From JBJXHN01 sp046233135 (GTDB lineage: Bacteria; Pseudomonadota; Alphaproteobacteria; Rhodospirillales; Rhodospirillaceae), in contig JBJXHN010000012.1 of assembly GCA_046233135.1 (NCBI GenBank), positions 42,643-106,642 of the forward strand: DNA of 64,000 bases, in the 5' to 3' direction. Under the pieces are notes generated by a model. That model saw only the letters and a program-made list of their open reading frames with translations, searched no databases and had not been told where the DNA came from. Positions 26,235-35,434 of this stretch are shown in pieces. A program made the translations under genes and the position numbers. The first letter of the stretch is position 1. The number at the start of each line of letters is the position of its first letter.

Positions 26235-26278
26235 GGGTCGAAGGGGGCTTCCATCAAACCGGAAGCCCCCTTCGACCC
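26235..26278 (+). terminator. Strong stem-loop after the first acyl-CoA synthetase
   Basis: Perfect 18-base arms, beginning GGGTCGAAGGGGGCTTCC, flank the 8-base loop ATCAAACC. It lies 35 bases after the synthetase stop. There is no T-run, but the stem is long enough to mark the end of the transcription unit. The remaining 150 bases before tctB presumably hold its promoter. Confidence 0.7.
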
Positions 26279-26431
26279 AACTTATCCTCAGTTCAAATCA
26301 CGGGGCGCGGCGCGCATAACCATCGCTCCGCTGAAAGGGTGGCGAAAAGACCGCCCGGGTTCCGTTGGCAACAAAGGCTGCAGCGGTGGTCAAACAAGAA
26401 TGGGCGGTACAGCCCGATATGGGAGGAATTC

Positions 26432-26935
26432 ATGTCTGCGATCCGTTCGCTGGAGACCCCATCCCGCGACAAACCGACTTGTGTGGAAATCCCCGTTCGC
26501 TTGCTGGAGATAGGCATCGGTGCCGTTCTGGCGGTTGTCGGCTTCATCTATTTCAATGACGCCCTGGCCTTGCCCCCGCCGTTCAACGAGAACGCCGTCG
26601 GAGCGGGGCGGTTTCCCATCATCGTTGCCGCCGCCACGTTGGTATCCGTGGCCCTGATGGTCGGTGGGGCGGTCAAAGCCGCACTGCTGCGGGACTTCGG
26701 GGCTCCGGTGGCCTTTCCCAGGCCCCTGTTCGTTTGCGGGGCCGTCTTGCTGCTGGTCCTGGAATGCCTGCTGTTCGAAAAGGCCGGGGCGCTGGCCTGC
26801 ACCTTTACCGCCTCTCTGGTCCTCATGGTGCTGGGGGGAGAGCGCCGGCCGCTTCAATTCATCGGCGTGCCTGCCCTGGTGACGCTGGGAATCCATGTGC
26901 TGTTCACCGTCGCCCTGGGCGTCCGGTTTCCGTAG
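26432..26935 (+). CDS. tctB: Tripartite tricarboxylate transporter small membrane subunit (TctB)
   Basis: A 167-residue protein with four hydrophobic helices, around residues 23-43, 61-83, 96-113 and 118-160, as in TctB. GGGAGGAATTC immediately precedes the ATG at 26432; the upstream open frame is not conserved. It is followed 12 bases later by tctA and forms the transporter membrane sector together with it. Confidence 0.85.
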   Translation: MSAIRSLETPSRDKPTCVEIPVRLLEIGIGAVLAVVGFIYFNDALALPPPFNENAVGAGRFPIIVAAATLVSVALMVGGAVKAALLRDFGAPVAFPRPLFVCGAVLLLVLECLLFEKAGALACTFTASLVLMVLGGERRPLQFIGVPALVTLGIHVLFTVALGVRFP

Positions 26936-26947
26936 GAGGGGATACAT

Positions 26948-28447
26948 ATGCTGGAAAATCTTCTGCTCGGCTTCTCGGCCTTCGGGATTCCCATGGTCTG
27001 GGGCGGCCTGGCCGTCGGGGCGGTTCTGGGCTATGTGGTCGGGGCGATCCCCGGCCTGGGACCCAGCCTGGGCGTGGCTCTGCTGATCCCGTTCACCTAT
27101 GGCGTGGATCCGATCGTTTCCATTGTCACCCTGGTGTCCTTGTATGCCGCCGCAGAATACGGCGGGGCGATCACGGCGATCCTGATCAATTCCCCCGGAA
27201 CCGCTGCGGCTGTGGCGACGAGCTGGGATGGCTATCCCTTGACCAAGCAGGGGCGGGCGGGGGAAGCCCTGAACGTGTCGATCATCGCGTCGGGCATCGG
27301 CATCCTGGTCAGCACGTTCCTGCTGTTTCTGACGGCCATTCCGCTTTCGGAATTCGCGCTGAATTTCGGGCCGACGGAGTATTTTGCCCTCGCCCTGGTC
27401 GGGCTCAGCCTGGTGTCCAGCCTGTCCCAGGGTTCGGCCCTGAAGGGTGCCATCGCCATGGGCATCGGGCTGGCGCTGGCAACCGTGGGGCTGGATGTTC
27501 AGACCGGCGTGCCCCGGTTCAGCTACAGCCCGGAATTCTTTGAAGGCTTCCCCCTGGTGCCGGTGCTGTTGGGCCTGTATGCGCTTTCTGAAGTGCTGTT
27601 CATGGTCGAGGAAGGGCCGTCCGCAAAAACCAAGAGCTTGCCGGTCAGCGGCCTGTTCGCCGTTCCCTTCAAGACCTTCGGCCGGATGAAGGGGCTGATC
27701 CTGCGCAGCTCGGTCATCGGCTATGTGATCGGCGTCATCCCGGGGGCTGGGGCGTCCATCGCCTCTTTTGTCTCCTACGCGATATCCAGGCGCTTTTCCA
27801 AGACGCCGGAGGTCTATGGCCATGGCGCCCTGGAGGGCGTGGCGGCGTCCGAGACGGCCAATAACTCGGCGGTGTCCGGAGCCTTGGCGCCGTTGCTGGC
27901 GCTGGGCATTCCCGGGTCTCCGACGACGGCGATCATGATCGGCGCCCTGATGATCCACGGCATCCAGCCCGGCCCCCTGCTGTTCACCTCCAACCCCGAG
28001 ATTCCCTACACGATCTTCGCCACCCTTTGGGTCAGCGTGCCCCTGATGGTGCTGATCGGTCTGGCGGGGGCCAAGGTCTGGGCGCAGGTGGCGAATATTC
28101 CCAGGCCGGCAGTGGCGGCCATCGTCGCGGCGGTCTGTGTGGTTGGAGCCTATTCCGCCGAGAATTCCATGTTTCCGGTCTTCGTGATGACCGCGTTTGG
28201 CGTCATCGGTTACGTGCTGCGCAAGGGGGGGATTCCACTGGCTCCCATCATCCTTGCGCTGGTTCTGGGGGAAATGCTGGAGACCAATTTCCGTCGGGCG
28301 CTGGTGATCTCGAAAGGCAGCATCGAGATCTTCCTGACCCATCCGATGACCCTTGTTCTGATCACGGTGGCCTTCCTGTCCTTCGCCATTCCGGCAGGGC
28401 GCTCCCTGCGCACCTGGATCCGGATGCGCGGGCAGGAGGAAGACTGA
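26948..28447 (+). CDS. tctA: Tripartite tricarboxylate transporter large membrane subunit (TctA)
   Basis: A 499-residue permease with about twelve membrane helices. The conserved GAIPGLGPSLGVALLIPFT near residue 35 and the related VIPGAGASIASFVSYA in the second half are the duplicated TctA signatures; GAITAILINSPGTAAAVAT is also typical. GGAGGGGATACAT precedes the ATG. With TctB and the TctC at 28748 it makes a complete sodium- or proton-driven organic-acid importer. A T-rich terminator lies about 100 bases after its stop, separating it from tctC. Confidence 0.95.
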   Translation: MLENLLLGFSAFGIPMVWGGLAVGAVLGYVVGAIPGLGPSLGVALLIPFTYGVDPIVSIVTLVSLYAAAEYGGAITAILINSPGTAAAVATSWDGYPLTKQGRAGEALNVSIIASGIGILVSTFLLFLTAIPLSEFALNFGPTEYFALALVGLSLVSSLSQGSALKGAIAMGIGLALATVGLDVQTGVPRFSYSPEFFEGFPLVPVLLGLYALSEVLFMVEEGPSAKTKSLPVSGLFAVPFKTFGRMKGLILRSSVIGYVIGVIPGAGASIASFVSYAISRRFSKTPEVYGHGALEGVAASETANNSAVSGALAPLLALGIPGSPTTAIMIGALMIHGIQPGPLLFTSNPEIPYTIFATLWVSVPLMVLIGLAGAKVWAQVANIPRPAVAAIVAAVCVVGAYSAENSMFPVFVMTAFGVIGYVLRKGGIPLAPIILALVLGEMLETNFRRALVISKGSIEIFLTHPMTLVLITVAFLSFAIPAGRSLRTWIRMRGQEED

Positions 28448-28747
28448 CCGGCCCAGACGCCTGCGTTCTCCCTGAGAGGTAACGATCCGCTCCGGATCTT
28501 GCCTTTGCGACGACCCGCTCGCCCTCTCCTCGAACGGGTCCACCTATGGAGCCGGACCTTATGATCCGGCTCCTTTTTTCATTCAGGGGTCGGCAGGGCC
28601 GGGGCACGCCACGCTGCCTAACGATGGCGTTCCTTTTGCCTGATGAATCCTCAGTTTTCCCCGCTCTCCCTTTGCCCAATCCTAGAAATGCCGGATCCAT
28701 CGGCACCAAGAAACGCAAACACAATGACTTTGGGAGGTAGTTTCCAG
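28448..28747 (+). other. 300-base gene-free gap between tctA and tctC
   Basis: The first part carries a good intrinsic terminator (28548-28579). The remainder is pyrimidine-rich and, just before tctC, has TTTGGGAGGTAG as ribosome site. A promoter for tctC is expected here but no clear -35/-10 pair was recognised. No coding potential or RNA gene is apparent. Confidence 0.5.
28548..28579 (+). terminator. Rho-independent terminator after tctA
   Basis: GGAGCCGGA-8 nt-TCCGGCTCC is followed directly by TTTTTTC, a classical intrinsic terminator and the clearest one in the window. It ends the tctBA transcript before the separately expressed tctC. Confidence 0.85.
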
Positions 28748-29746
28748 ATGGCTTTTCATCCCCTGCATCGGCTTCGTGCGCGCCTGTCGACGGCGCTTCT
28801 GGCCCTTTCCGTGGTTCTGGGGGGCGCCGGGGTGGCGTCCGCCGAGAGCGACTGGCCGACCGGCCCCGTGACGGTAATCATGCACACCAAGGCCGGAGGG
28901 TCGTCCGACGTGTTCATCCGGACCCTCGCCGAATCCCTGGAGCCCGAGATCGGGCAGCCGATCATCGTGGTCAACGCGCCGGGTGCCGGCGGCGCCAACC
29001 AGATGAACCGCATCCGGGCCGCAGAGCCCGATGGCCAGACCATCGGCATCAATACGCTGACCCACTTCACCAGCATGCTCACCAACCTGAAAGGCACGTT
29101 TTCCCTCGATGACTTTTCCTGGATCGCTTCGGCCCAGGAAGACGAGATCATCTTCTTCGCGCGTTCGGACTCCGAGCTCAATTCCCTCGCCGACATGGTG
29201 AAGAAGGCCAAGGAAACCGGGGGCGCGGTGAATGTCGGGGGCTTCGGTCCGGTGGGGTCCATGCAGAACATCGGCATGTCCATGCTGGAAGACGCCGCCG
29301 GGGTGAAGTTCAACTGGGTGGCCTTCGAATCCACGCCCGACATCATGTCGGCCCTCCTCGGCGGACATGTGGACGTGGGAATTTCCAACCTCGGTTCAAC
29401 CCTGTCCTTCTTTGAATCCGACCGTATCAAGGGGTTGGGCGTGCTCGGGAAATTCCGCCTGAGTTCGGTGCCCGACCTGCCGACCTTCACCGAGCAGGGG
29501 TACGACGTCGACAACAGCTGGGTGCAGGTGCGCGGCGTTTTCGGTCCCAAGGGGATCCCTATGGAAACACGGGAGAAAATTGCAGCGGCCTTCCACAAGG
29601 CGATGAAGTCTCCGTCCTATCAGGCCTACGCCCGCAATGCCGGGGTCATGGACTCCTGGATGGGACCGGCCGCCTACACGGCCTTCACCGAGGTCGTCAG
29701 CACCGTGGCCAAACGGCAGCTCAAGACCGCCGGCGTGATCCAGTAA
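28748..29746 (+). CDS. tctC: Tripartite tricarboxylate transporter substrate-binding protein (TctC/Bug family)
   Basis: A 332-residue periplasmic binding protein. A signal peptide of about 35 residues (cleavage near GVASA-ES) is followed by WPTGPVTVIMHTKAGGSSDVFIRTLAE, the Bug-family ligand loop region. ATG at 28748 follows GGGAGG; the frame is open further upstream through non-coding sequence. It is the binding partner for TctB/TctA just upstream and is followed by a CoA-transferase, implying that the imported acid is activated with CoA. It is similar to the orphan TctC at 18637. Confidence 0.92.
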   Translation: MAFHPLHRLRARLSTALLALSVVLGGAGVASAESDWPTGPVTVIMHTKAGGSSDVFIRTLAESLEPEIGQPIIVVNAPGAGGANQMNRIRAAEPDGQTIGINTLTHFTSMLTNLKGTFSLDDFSWIASAQEDEIIFFARSDSELNSLADMVKKAKETGGAVNVGGFGPVGSMQNIGMSMLEDAAGVKFNWVAFESTPDIMSALLGGHVDVGISNLGSTLSFFESDRIKGLGVLGKFRLSSVPDLPTFTEQGYDVDNSWVQVRGVFGPKGIPMETREKIAAAFHKAMKSPSYQAYARNAGVMDSWMGPAAYTAFTEVVSTVAKRQLKTAGVIQ

Positions 29747-29808
29747 TCGCGGACCGTTCCAACCAGAGGAGGGGGCCTCTGTGCCCCCGCAGCCGCGAAG
29801 AGGTCCTC

Positions 29809-31032
29809 ATGTCGAAGGCTTTTAAAGGGATACGCGTCATCGATACGACGCATGTGCTCGCCGGCCCCTTCGCGAGCTATCAACTGGGTGTTCTCGGGGC
29901 CAATGTGATCAAGGTGGAGGCCCCGCAAGATCCGGATCAGGCCAGGATGCAGGGATCGGACCGGGCGCTGAACGACCGGGGGCTGGGAACATCGTTCCTG
30001 GCCCAGGGGTCGAACAAGCGCTCCCTGGCCCTGGATCTGAAAACCGAGCCGGGGCGAGCGGTGCTGAAGCGGCTTGTCGCCACGGCCGACGTGTTCGTCG
30101 AGAACTACAGGCCCGGCGCGTTCGACCGCCTGGGGCTGGGTTATGACGCCCTGTCGGAGATCAATCCCGGCCTGATCTATTGCTCCATCTCCGCGTTCGG
30201 CGCAACAGGTCCCCGGGCGGAACTGACCGGCTACGACAACGTCATCCAGGGTTTTTCCGGGATGATGGCGATGACAGGGGAGCGGGATCAGGCCCCCCTG
30301 AAAAGCGGGGCGCCGGTGGTGGACTATGCGACGGGAACAACGGCCGCCTTTGCGATCACCGCCGCCCTGTTTCAAAGAGAGCGCTCCGGCGGCCGGGGGC
30401 AGTTCGTCGACGTGTCGATGCTGGACGTGGCCCTGATGCTTTCCTCGTCCCATATCGCCGGCTTTCTATGGAACGGCGCCCATCCGGAGCAGAAGGGCAA
30501 CCGCTTTCCCTTCGCGACGATCGGCTGCTACCAGGCCTCTGACATGCCACTGATGATCGGTGCGTCCAATCTGGCCCAGCAGAAGCGCCTGTGGATCGCC
30601 TTGGGGCGGGAGGAGATGGTCAAGAGCGACAACAACCAGCGCCTGGACGCCTATGCGGAGGAAAGTGCGGTTCTGTCGGACATCATCCGGTCCATGCCGG
30701 CGGACTACTGGGAAGACTTTCTGCAAAAACGCCGGGTTCCTGCCGCCCGGATCCGGCGCCTGGAAGAGGCCCTGGCGGACCCGCAGGTGGCCGCGCGCGG
30801 CACCGTGGCCCGGCATCCGACCGCGGAGCACTTGCCGGCGGGGCTGAGCGTGCCCGTCACCGCAGTTCACCTGTCCGAGGCCCCGGCGGAACTCACCCTG
30901 TCGCCCCAGCCCGTGGGGGCGCAAACCGAAGAGATCCTGGCCGACCTCGGATACGACGACGGCGAGATCGCCGCCTTGCGCCGGTCCGGGGTGATCGGGG
31001 ATGCGGCGCGGACCAGGGAGGTGGCCCGGTGA
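29809..31032 (+). CDS. CaiB/BaiF (family III) CoA-transferase
   Basis: A 407-residue family III CoA-transferase. FKGIRVIDTTHVLAGPFASYQL, ANVIKVEAP and NKRSLALDL are hallmarks, with the expected catalytic aspartate D172 (PVVDYATGTTAAF). It is more distant from the two paralogues near the window start. Its stop overlaps the GTG start of an MmgE/PrpD gene. It lies directly behind the TTT importer, so it likely transfers CoA to the imported acid. Confidence 0.92.
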   Translation: MSKAFKGIRVIDTTHVLAGPFASYQLGVLGANVIKVEAPQDPDQARMQGSDRALNDRGLGTSFLAQGSNKRSLALDLKTEPGRAVLKRLVATADVFVENYRPGAFDRLGLGYDALSEINPGLIYCSISAFGATGPRAELTGYDNVIQGFSGMMAMTGERDQAPLKSGAPVVDYATGTTAAFAITAALFQRERSGGRGQFVDVSMLDVALMLSSSHIAGFLWNGAHPEQKGNRFPFATIGCYQASDMPLMIGASNLAQQKRLWIALGREEMVKSDNNQRLDAYAEESAVLSDIIRSMPADYWEDFLQKRRVPAARIRRLEEALADPQVAARGTVARHPTAEHLPAGLSVPVTAVHLSEAPAELTLSPQPVGAQTEEILADLGYDDGEIAALRRSGVIGDAARTREVAR

Positions 31033-32396
31033 CCTTCAATCCCCTTCTCGCACTGGCCGAAGTCGCGGCGTCCTGGGGGACCAGGACCCTGGGGGCGGAG
31101 GTGGCCTGGGCCACCCGCCGTGCCACCCTGGACTGGTTCGCCACCACCCTTCCCGGATGCAGGGAAACGCCTGCGGTTCTTCTGGCCCGCGCCCTGTCGC
31201 CCGGCCGGGGGAGCGGTGACGCCCAATGTTACGTAACCGGGGCATCCGGCACTGCGCGTTGGGCGGCGCTGCTTAACGGGACCGCCAGCCATGCGGTGGA
31301 GTTCGATGATATCTTCAAGGACGGCGGCTACCACCCGGGTAGCCCGACCATCGCCGCCGCACTTGCCCTGGCCCAGGAGCAGGGGGCTTCGCTGGAGCGC
31401 TTCCAGCGGGCCGTGATCGCCGGGTACGAGGTGGGCTGCCGGGTGTCCCTGGCGATCCAGCCCAGCCACTACACCTACTGGCATACCACCGCGACGGTTG
31501 GGACCATTGGCGCAGCGACTGCCGCCGCCGTGATCCTGGGGGCGGAGGCCTTGGAGATTGCCCATGCCGTGGCCCTGGCCACCAGCTTTGCCGCTGGCCA
31601 TCAGGGAAACCTGCGGGGAACCGGCATGGCCAAGGCGATGCACCCGGGGCATGCGGCTGAAGCGGGGATCCTTGCGGCCCTGGCGGCCCATCAGGGGATG
31701 ACGGGCTCGCTGGACAGCCTGCACGGGCCGACGGGCTATGCCGCCGCAACTAGTGCGTCGTCCGGCGACTGGAACGCGGCGCTGGCGGGGCTGGGACAGT
31801 GGACGCCGATCACGCGGATGACCGTGAAGAACCACGGCTGCTGCGGCCATATCTTCCCCGCCCTGGATGGCCTGACGCTGCTGATCGGAGATCTGGGCCT
31901 GACGTCCGAGCGGATCGCCGCCCTGCATGTGGAGGGCTATGGCGCCACCAAAAACCTGTGCGACCGGCCGGACCCGCAGTCCGCATCAGACGCCCGGTTC
32001 AGCCTCCAGTACTGCCTGGCCGCCCGCCTGCTGCTTGGTGCCGTCCGGCTGGAGGCCTTCCGGGCAGAGGTGCTCGGCCGGGCGGATATCCGCGCCGTGA
32101 TGGGGCGGATCACCCTGTCCGAGGCCCCGGATCTGGCGGCAGCCTATCCCCAGCGGCGGATGGCGCGGCTGACCCTTCGGCTGGACGACGGCCGGGAGGT
32201 CGCCCTGTTCCAGCGCACCCGCAAAGGCGACCCCGAAGACCCGCTGAGCGATGCCGAACTGATCGGCAAGTTCGAGGAACTGGCGTCCGACGTGCTGCTG
32301 CCCGAAGGGGTGGAAGCCCTGAAGACTTGCTGCCTCCAGGGGGACAGGTTGCCCGGGGCGATTCCCCCGGAGGTTTGGCGCCCGGCGCGCCCCTGA
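31029..32396 (+). CDS. MmgE/PrpD family protein
   Basis: A 455-residue MmgE/PrpD member starting at a GTG that overlaps the CoA-transferase stop (GTGA). NGTASHAVEFDDIFKDGGYHPGS is the conserved active-site stretch, with HTTATVGTIGAATAAA and KNHGCCGHIFPALDG further on. The family contains dehydratases, decarboxylases and epimerases of tri- and dicarboxylates. Coupling to CaiB/BaiF and an enoyl-CoA hydratase suggests it handles the same carbon skeleton. The in-frame open stretch upstream is antisense or out-of-frame to the CoA-transferase and is not coding. Confidence 0.88.
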   Translation: MTFNPLLALAEVAASWGTRTLGAEVAWATRRATLDWFATTLPGCRETPAVLLARALSPGRGSGDAQCYVTGASGTARWAALLNGTASHAVEFDDIFKDGGYHPGSPTIAAALALAQEQGASLERFQRAVIAGYEVGCRVSLAIQPSHYTYWHTTATVGTIGAATAAAVILGAEALEIAHAVALATSFAAGHQGNLRGTGMAKAMHPGHAAEAGILAALAAHQGMTGSLDSLHGPTGYAAATSASSGDWNAALAGLGQWTPITRMTVKNHGCCGHIFPALDGLTLLIGDLGLTSERIAALHVEGYGATKNLCDRPDPQSASDARFSLQYCLAARLLLGAVRLEAFRAEVLGRADIRAVMGRITLSEAPDLAAAYPQRRMARLTLRLDDGREVALFQRTRKGDPEDPLSDAELIGKFEELASDVLLPEGVEALKTCCLQGDRLPGAIPPEVWRPARP

Positions 32397-32497
32397 ACGG
32401 GCTTCTGCAAGAAACACGACAAGCAATCAAAAAAGGATCAAGGGAATGGGGCGCCATGGTGCGTGCCGTTTCCTGTGGCAAGAAAAAGGAAAGCAGT

Positions 32498-33301
32498 ATG
32501 GCAAGCCTTTCGGATTTCAAGGCGGCGTTCATTCTTCTGGAAGAAGAGGGTGGGATTCTCACCGTTACGCTCAACCGTCCCGAGGTACGCAACGCGATCA
32601 ATGACCAGATGCGGGCGGAACTGATCGAGGCGCTGGAACTGGCCGAGGGGGAGCCGTCGGTCCGGGCGGTGATTCTGACCGGGGCGGGGAAGGGGTTCTG
32701 TTCCGGCGGCGACATCGGCGGCATGCGCGCCCGCCTTGAGGCGGCATCGGGAGAGGTCGCATTCAACGGTTGGCGCCGGCAGCGGCGGACCCACAAGGGC
32801 GTTGCCGCTATCCATGACCTGTCCAAGCCGGTCATCGCCGCCCTGAACGGTGCGGCGTTTGGGCTGGGCCTGGACATGGCGCTGGCCTGCGATTTCATCA
32901 TCGCCGCCGACGGTACCAAGATGTCCATGAGCTTCCTGAAGCGCGGCCTGGTTTCCGACGGCGGCGGCATGTACTTCCTGCCGCGCCGGGTGGGCCTGCC
33001 CCGGGCCAAGGAGCTGATCCTGTCCGCAAGAGTGGTGGAGACCGAAGAAGCGCTGCGCATCGGCCTGGTCGACCGGGTCACGGTTGCCGAGACCTTGCTG
33101 GCGGATGCCCGGGCCTGGGCGCAGGAGCTGACCGTCGGGTCGCCGGCCGCCATTGCCCTGACCAAGGCCATTCTCGACCGGACCTTCGAAAGCAGTGACG
33201 ACCAAGTCTTCGCCCTGGGGCGCGAGGCGCAGGCCATCTGCTACACCACCGCCGAGCATCGCCGATCGGTGGAAGATTTCCTGAACAAGTCCGGCAAGTG
33301 A
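32498..33301 (+). CDS. Enoyl-CoA hydratase/isomerase family protein
   Basis: A 267-residue crotonase-fold protein. LTVTLNRPEVRNAIN opens the domain; GKGFCSGGDIGGM and LNGAAFGLGLDMALACDF form the oxyanion hole. ATG at 32498 follows AAGGAAAGCAG and gives a normal-length N-terminus; an in-frame ATG 42 bases upstream is an alternative. It acts on a CoA thioester in the cytosol, most likely hydrating the enoyl-CoA formed by the cluster's acyl-CoA dehydrogenase. A second ADP-forming synthetase follows after seven bases. Confidence 0.9.
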   Translation: MASLSDFKAAFILLEEEGGILTVTLNRPEVRNAINDQMRAELIEALELAEGEPSVRAVILTGAGKGFCSGGDIGGMRARLEAASGEVAFNGWRRQRRTHKGVAAIHDLSKPVIAALNGAAFGLGLDMALACDFIIAADGTKMSMSFLKRGLVSDGGGMYFLPRRVGLPRAKELILSARVVETEEALRIGLVDRVTVAETLLADARAWAQELTVGSPAAIALTKAILDRTFESSDDQVFALGREAQAICYTTAEHRRSVEDFLNKSGK

Positions 33302-33308
33302 GGGTGCA

Positions 33309-35375
33309 ATGACGTCGATGTCCTGTCTTTTCAATCCCGCCAGCGTCGCCATTGTCGGAGCCTCCGCCGATCCCGAAAAGCTGAACGGACGGCCCATCGC
33401 CTATCTGCGCCGGCATGGGTACACGGGGCGGATTTTCCCTATCAATCCGCGCTACGCGGCGATTGGGGATCTGCCCTGCTATGCCGACGCAAAGGACCTG
33501 CCCGAGGCCCCGGACCTGGGGCTGGTGCTGGTGGGGGCGGACCGGGTGCTGGAGTCCGTTCGCCAGCTGGCAGCGGCGGGCACCAGGGCGGCAATCGTGC
33601 TGGCCAGTGGCTTCGGAGAAGCGGGCGAGGAAGGACGGGCGCGTCAGGCGGCCCTGCGCGAAGCGGCGGGGGAGATGCGGATCCTCGGGCCGAACACCAT
33701 CGGTCTGGTCAACTTGACCGACCGCATCATGCTGTCGGCGAGTGGGGCCATGGAGCTGGCCGATTTCACCGCCGGAAGCATCGCCCTGATCTCGCAGAGC
33801 GGCGGCATTCTGGGGTCTCTGCTGTCCCGCGCCGTCGGCCGGGGTATCGGCTTCTCCAAGCTGGTGGCCACGGGCAACGAAGCGGATCTGGAGGTCGCCG
33901 ATTTCCTGGACGGTCTTGCCGACGATCCCGCGACCTCGGTGGTGGCCCTGTATCTGGAAACGATCCGCGATGCGCCCAGGTTCCGCCGGGCCGCGCGCAG
34001 GGTGCTCGACGCCGGGAAGCGGATCGTTGTCTACAAGGTCGGCCGGTCGGAAACCGGGGCGCGGTCAGCGGTTTCCCATACCGGCGCGCTGGCCGGGGCG
34101 GCGGAAGTGTATGACGCGCTGTTCGACCAGCTGGGCATCATCCAGGCGCGGACCTTCGCCGACCTGCTGGATATTCCCGCCGCGCTCGCTTGCGGGCGGC
34201 CGCTGACGGGGGACCGGATCGCCATCGTCACCTCCACCGGCGGGGCGGCAACCATCGTTGCCGACAATCTGGGTCTGGCGGGGCTGACCATGCCCAGCCC
34301 TGATCCGGAGACGGCGGAAAAGTTGCGGACCCTGGACTTGCGGGATGCGGTGCTGGACCGGAATCCCATCGATGTGACCCTGGCCGGCCTGCGGCCGGAT
34401 CTATTCCGGACGATCATCCGCATCCTGGCGGACAGCCCGTCCTACGACGGAATCTGCGTGGTCGTGGGGTCGTCCTCCCTCGGCCAGCCCGATGTGGTGG
34501 CCAAGCCGTTGCTGGACTCCCTGGCGGTGACCGGCAAGCCGCTGATGGCCTATGTCAGTCCGGATGCGCCGGGGATCGTGCGGCATCTCAACACCCAGGG
34601 AATCCCGGCCTATCCGACGCCGGAAAGCTGTGCGTCGGTATTCCGGGCGATGCTGGCCACCACGCCCCCGCCCGTCGAGGAAACGTCGGCGCCGGTGGTG
34701 GTTCTGCCTGAGGGGGTGCGGGCGGGGACTTTGAACGAGACCGAAAGCAAGGCCTTGTATGCCCACTTCGGCATTCCGGGACCCCGGGAAGTTGCCGTGG
34801 TGACGCCGGAAGAGGCAGCGGATGCGGCACGGATGTTCGACGGACCGGTGGTCATCAAGATCCTGTCCGACGAGATCCCGCATAAATCCGAAGTCGGCGG
34901 TGTCGCCGTCGGCGTGGCCCCGGAGGAGGTGGCGGAGCGCTGCCGGCGCATGGCCGAACGGGTGGCTGCCGCCACATCGGCGCGGGTCGATGGCTTCCTG
35001 ATCCAGGAACTGGTCCGGGATGGTGTCGAACTGATCCTGGGCTACAACCGGGATCCCCAGCTTGGCCCGTATATCCTGCTGGGTGCGGGGGGCGTGACCA
35101 CCGAGCTGTATCAGGACGTCACCTTGCGGCTGCTGCCCATCGACCGGCGGCGGGCGGAAGGCATGGTGGACGATCTGACCTGCGGCGCCCTGCTGAAGGG
35201 CTTCCGGGGGCGGGACAAGGGGGATCTGGGCGCCCTGACCGACGCCATCCTGGCTTTCTCCGCCATGGCGACCGCGCTGGACGGGCGCCTGATGGAAGCG
35301 GAGATCAACCCGATCTTCGTCCTGCCCGAGGGCAAGGGCGTGCGGGCCGGGGACGGGCTGATCGTTACCGCGTGA
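33309..35375 (+). CDS. ADP-forming acyl-CoA synthetase (fused alpha-beta)
   Basis: A 688-residue fusion with the same order as the paralogue at 24091: CoA-binding domain (VGASADPEKLNGRP), ligase domains with phosphohistidine segment VSHTGALAGAAEV, then ATP-grasp (PVVIKILSDEIPHKSEVGGV, residues about 460-680). It forms acyl-CoA from an organic acid with ATP to ADP. It closes the plus-strand cluster that began with the acyl-CoA dehydrogenase. Two such synthetases plus a CoA-transferase in one region suggests more than one acid or product is handled as a thioester. Confidence 0.9.
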   Translation: MTSMSCLFNPASVAIVGASADPEKLNGRPIAYLRRHGYTGRIFPINPRYAAIGDLPCYADAKDLPEAPDLGLVLVGADRVLESVRQLAAAGTRAAIVLASGFGEAGEEGRARQAALREAAGEMRILGPNTIGLVNLTDRIMLSASGAMELADFTAGSIALISQSGGILGSLLSRAVGRGIGFSKLVATGNEADLEVADFLDGLADDPATSVVALYLETIRDAPRFRRAARRVLDAGKRIVVYKVGRSETGARSAVSHTGALAGAAEVYDALFDQLGIIQARTFADLLDIPAALACGRPLTGDRIAIVTSTGGAATIVADNLGLAGLTMPSPDPETAEKLRTLDLRDAVLDRNPIDVTLAGLRPDLFRTIIRILADSPSYDGICVVVGSSSLGQPDVVAKPLLDSLAVTGKPLMAYVSPDAPGIVRHLNTQGIPAYPTPESCASVFRAMLATTPPPVEETSAPVVVLPEGVRAGTLNETESKALYAHFGIPGPREVAVVTPEEAADAARMFDGPVVIKILSDEIPHKSEVGGVAVGVAPEEVAERCRRMAERVAAATSARVDGFLIQELVRDGVELILGYNRDPQLGPYILLGAGGVTTELYQDVTLRLLPIDRRRAEGMVDDLTCGALLKGFRGRDKGDLGALTDAILAFSAMATALDGRLMEAEINPIFVLPEGKGVRAGDGLIVTA

Positions 35376-35389
35376 CGTCGGTGAGACCA

Positions 35390-35434
35390 TCAAAAAAACA
35401 AATGCGGGCGGAGCTTACGCTTCCGCCCGCATTT
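35390..35434 (-). terminator. Intrinsic terminator for the LysR (minus) transcript
   Basis: AAATGCGGGCGGA-9 nt-TCCGCCCGCATTT has perfect 13-base arms. Read on the minus strand it is followed by GTTTTTTTG, giving a good intrinsic terminator that overlaps the LysR stop codon. The same stem could stop plus-strand transcripts from the acyl-CoA synthetase. Confidence 0.8.

Noticed and set aside
26390..28543. 717-codon open frame on the minus strand
   Set aside because: Antisense of tctB/tctA with low-complexity D/R/G/Q/H composition; no domain recognised.
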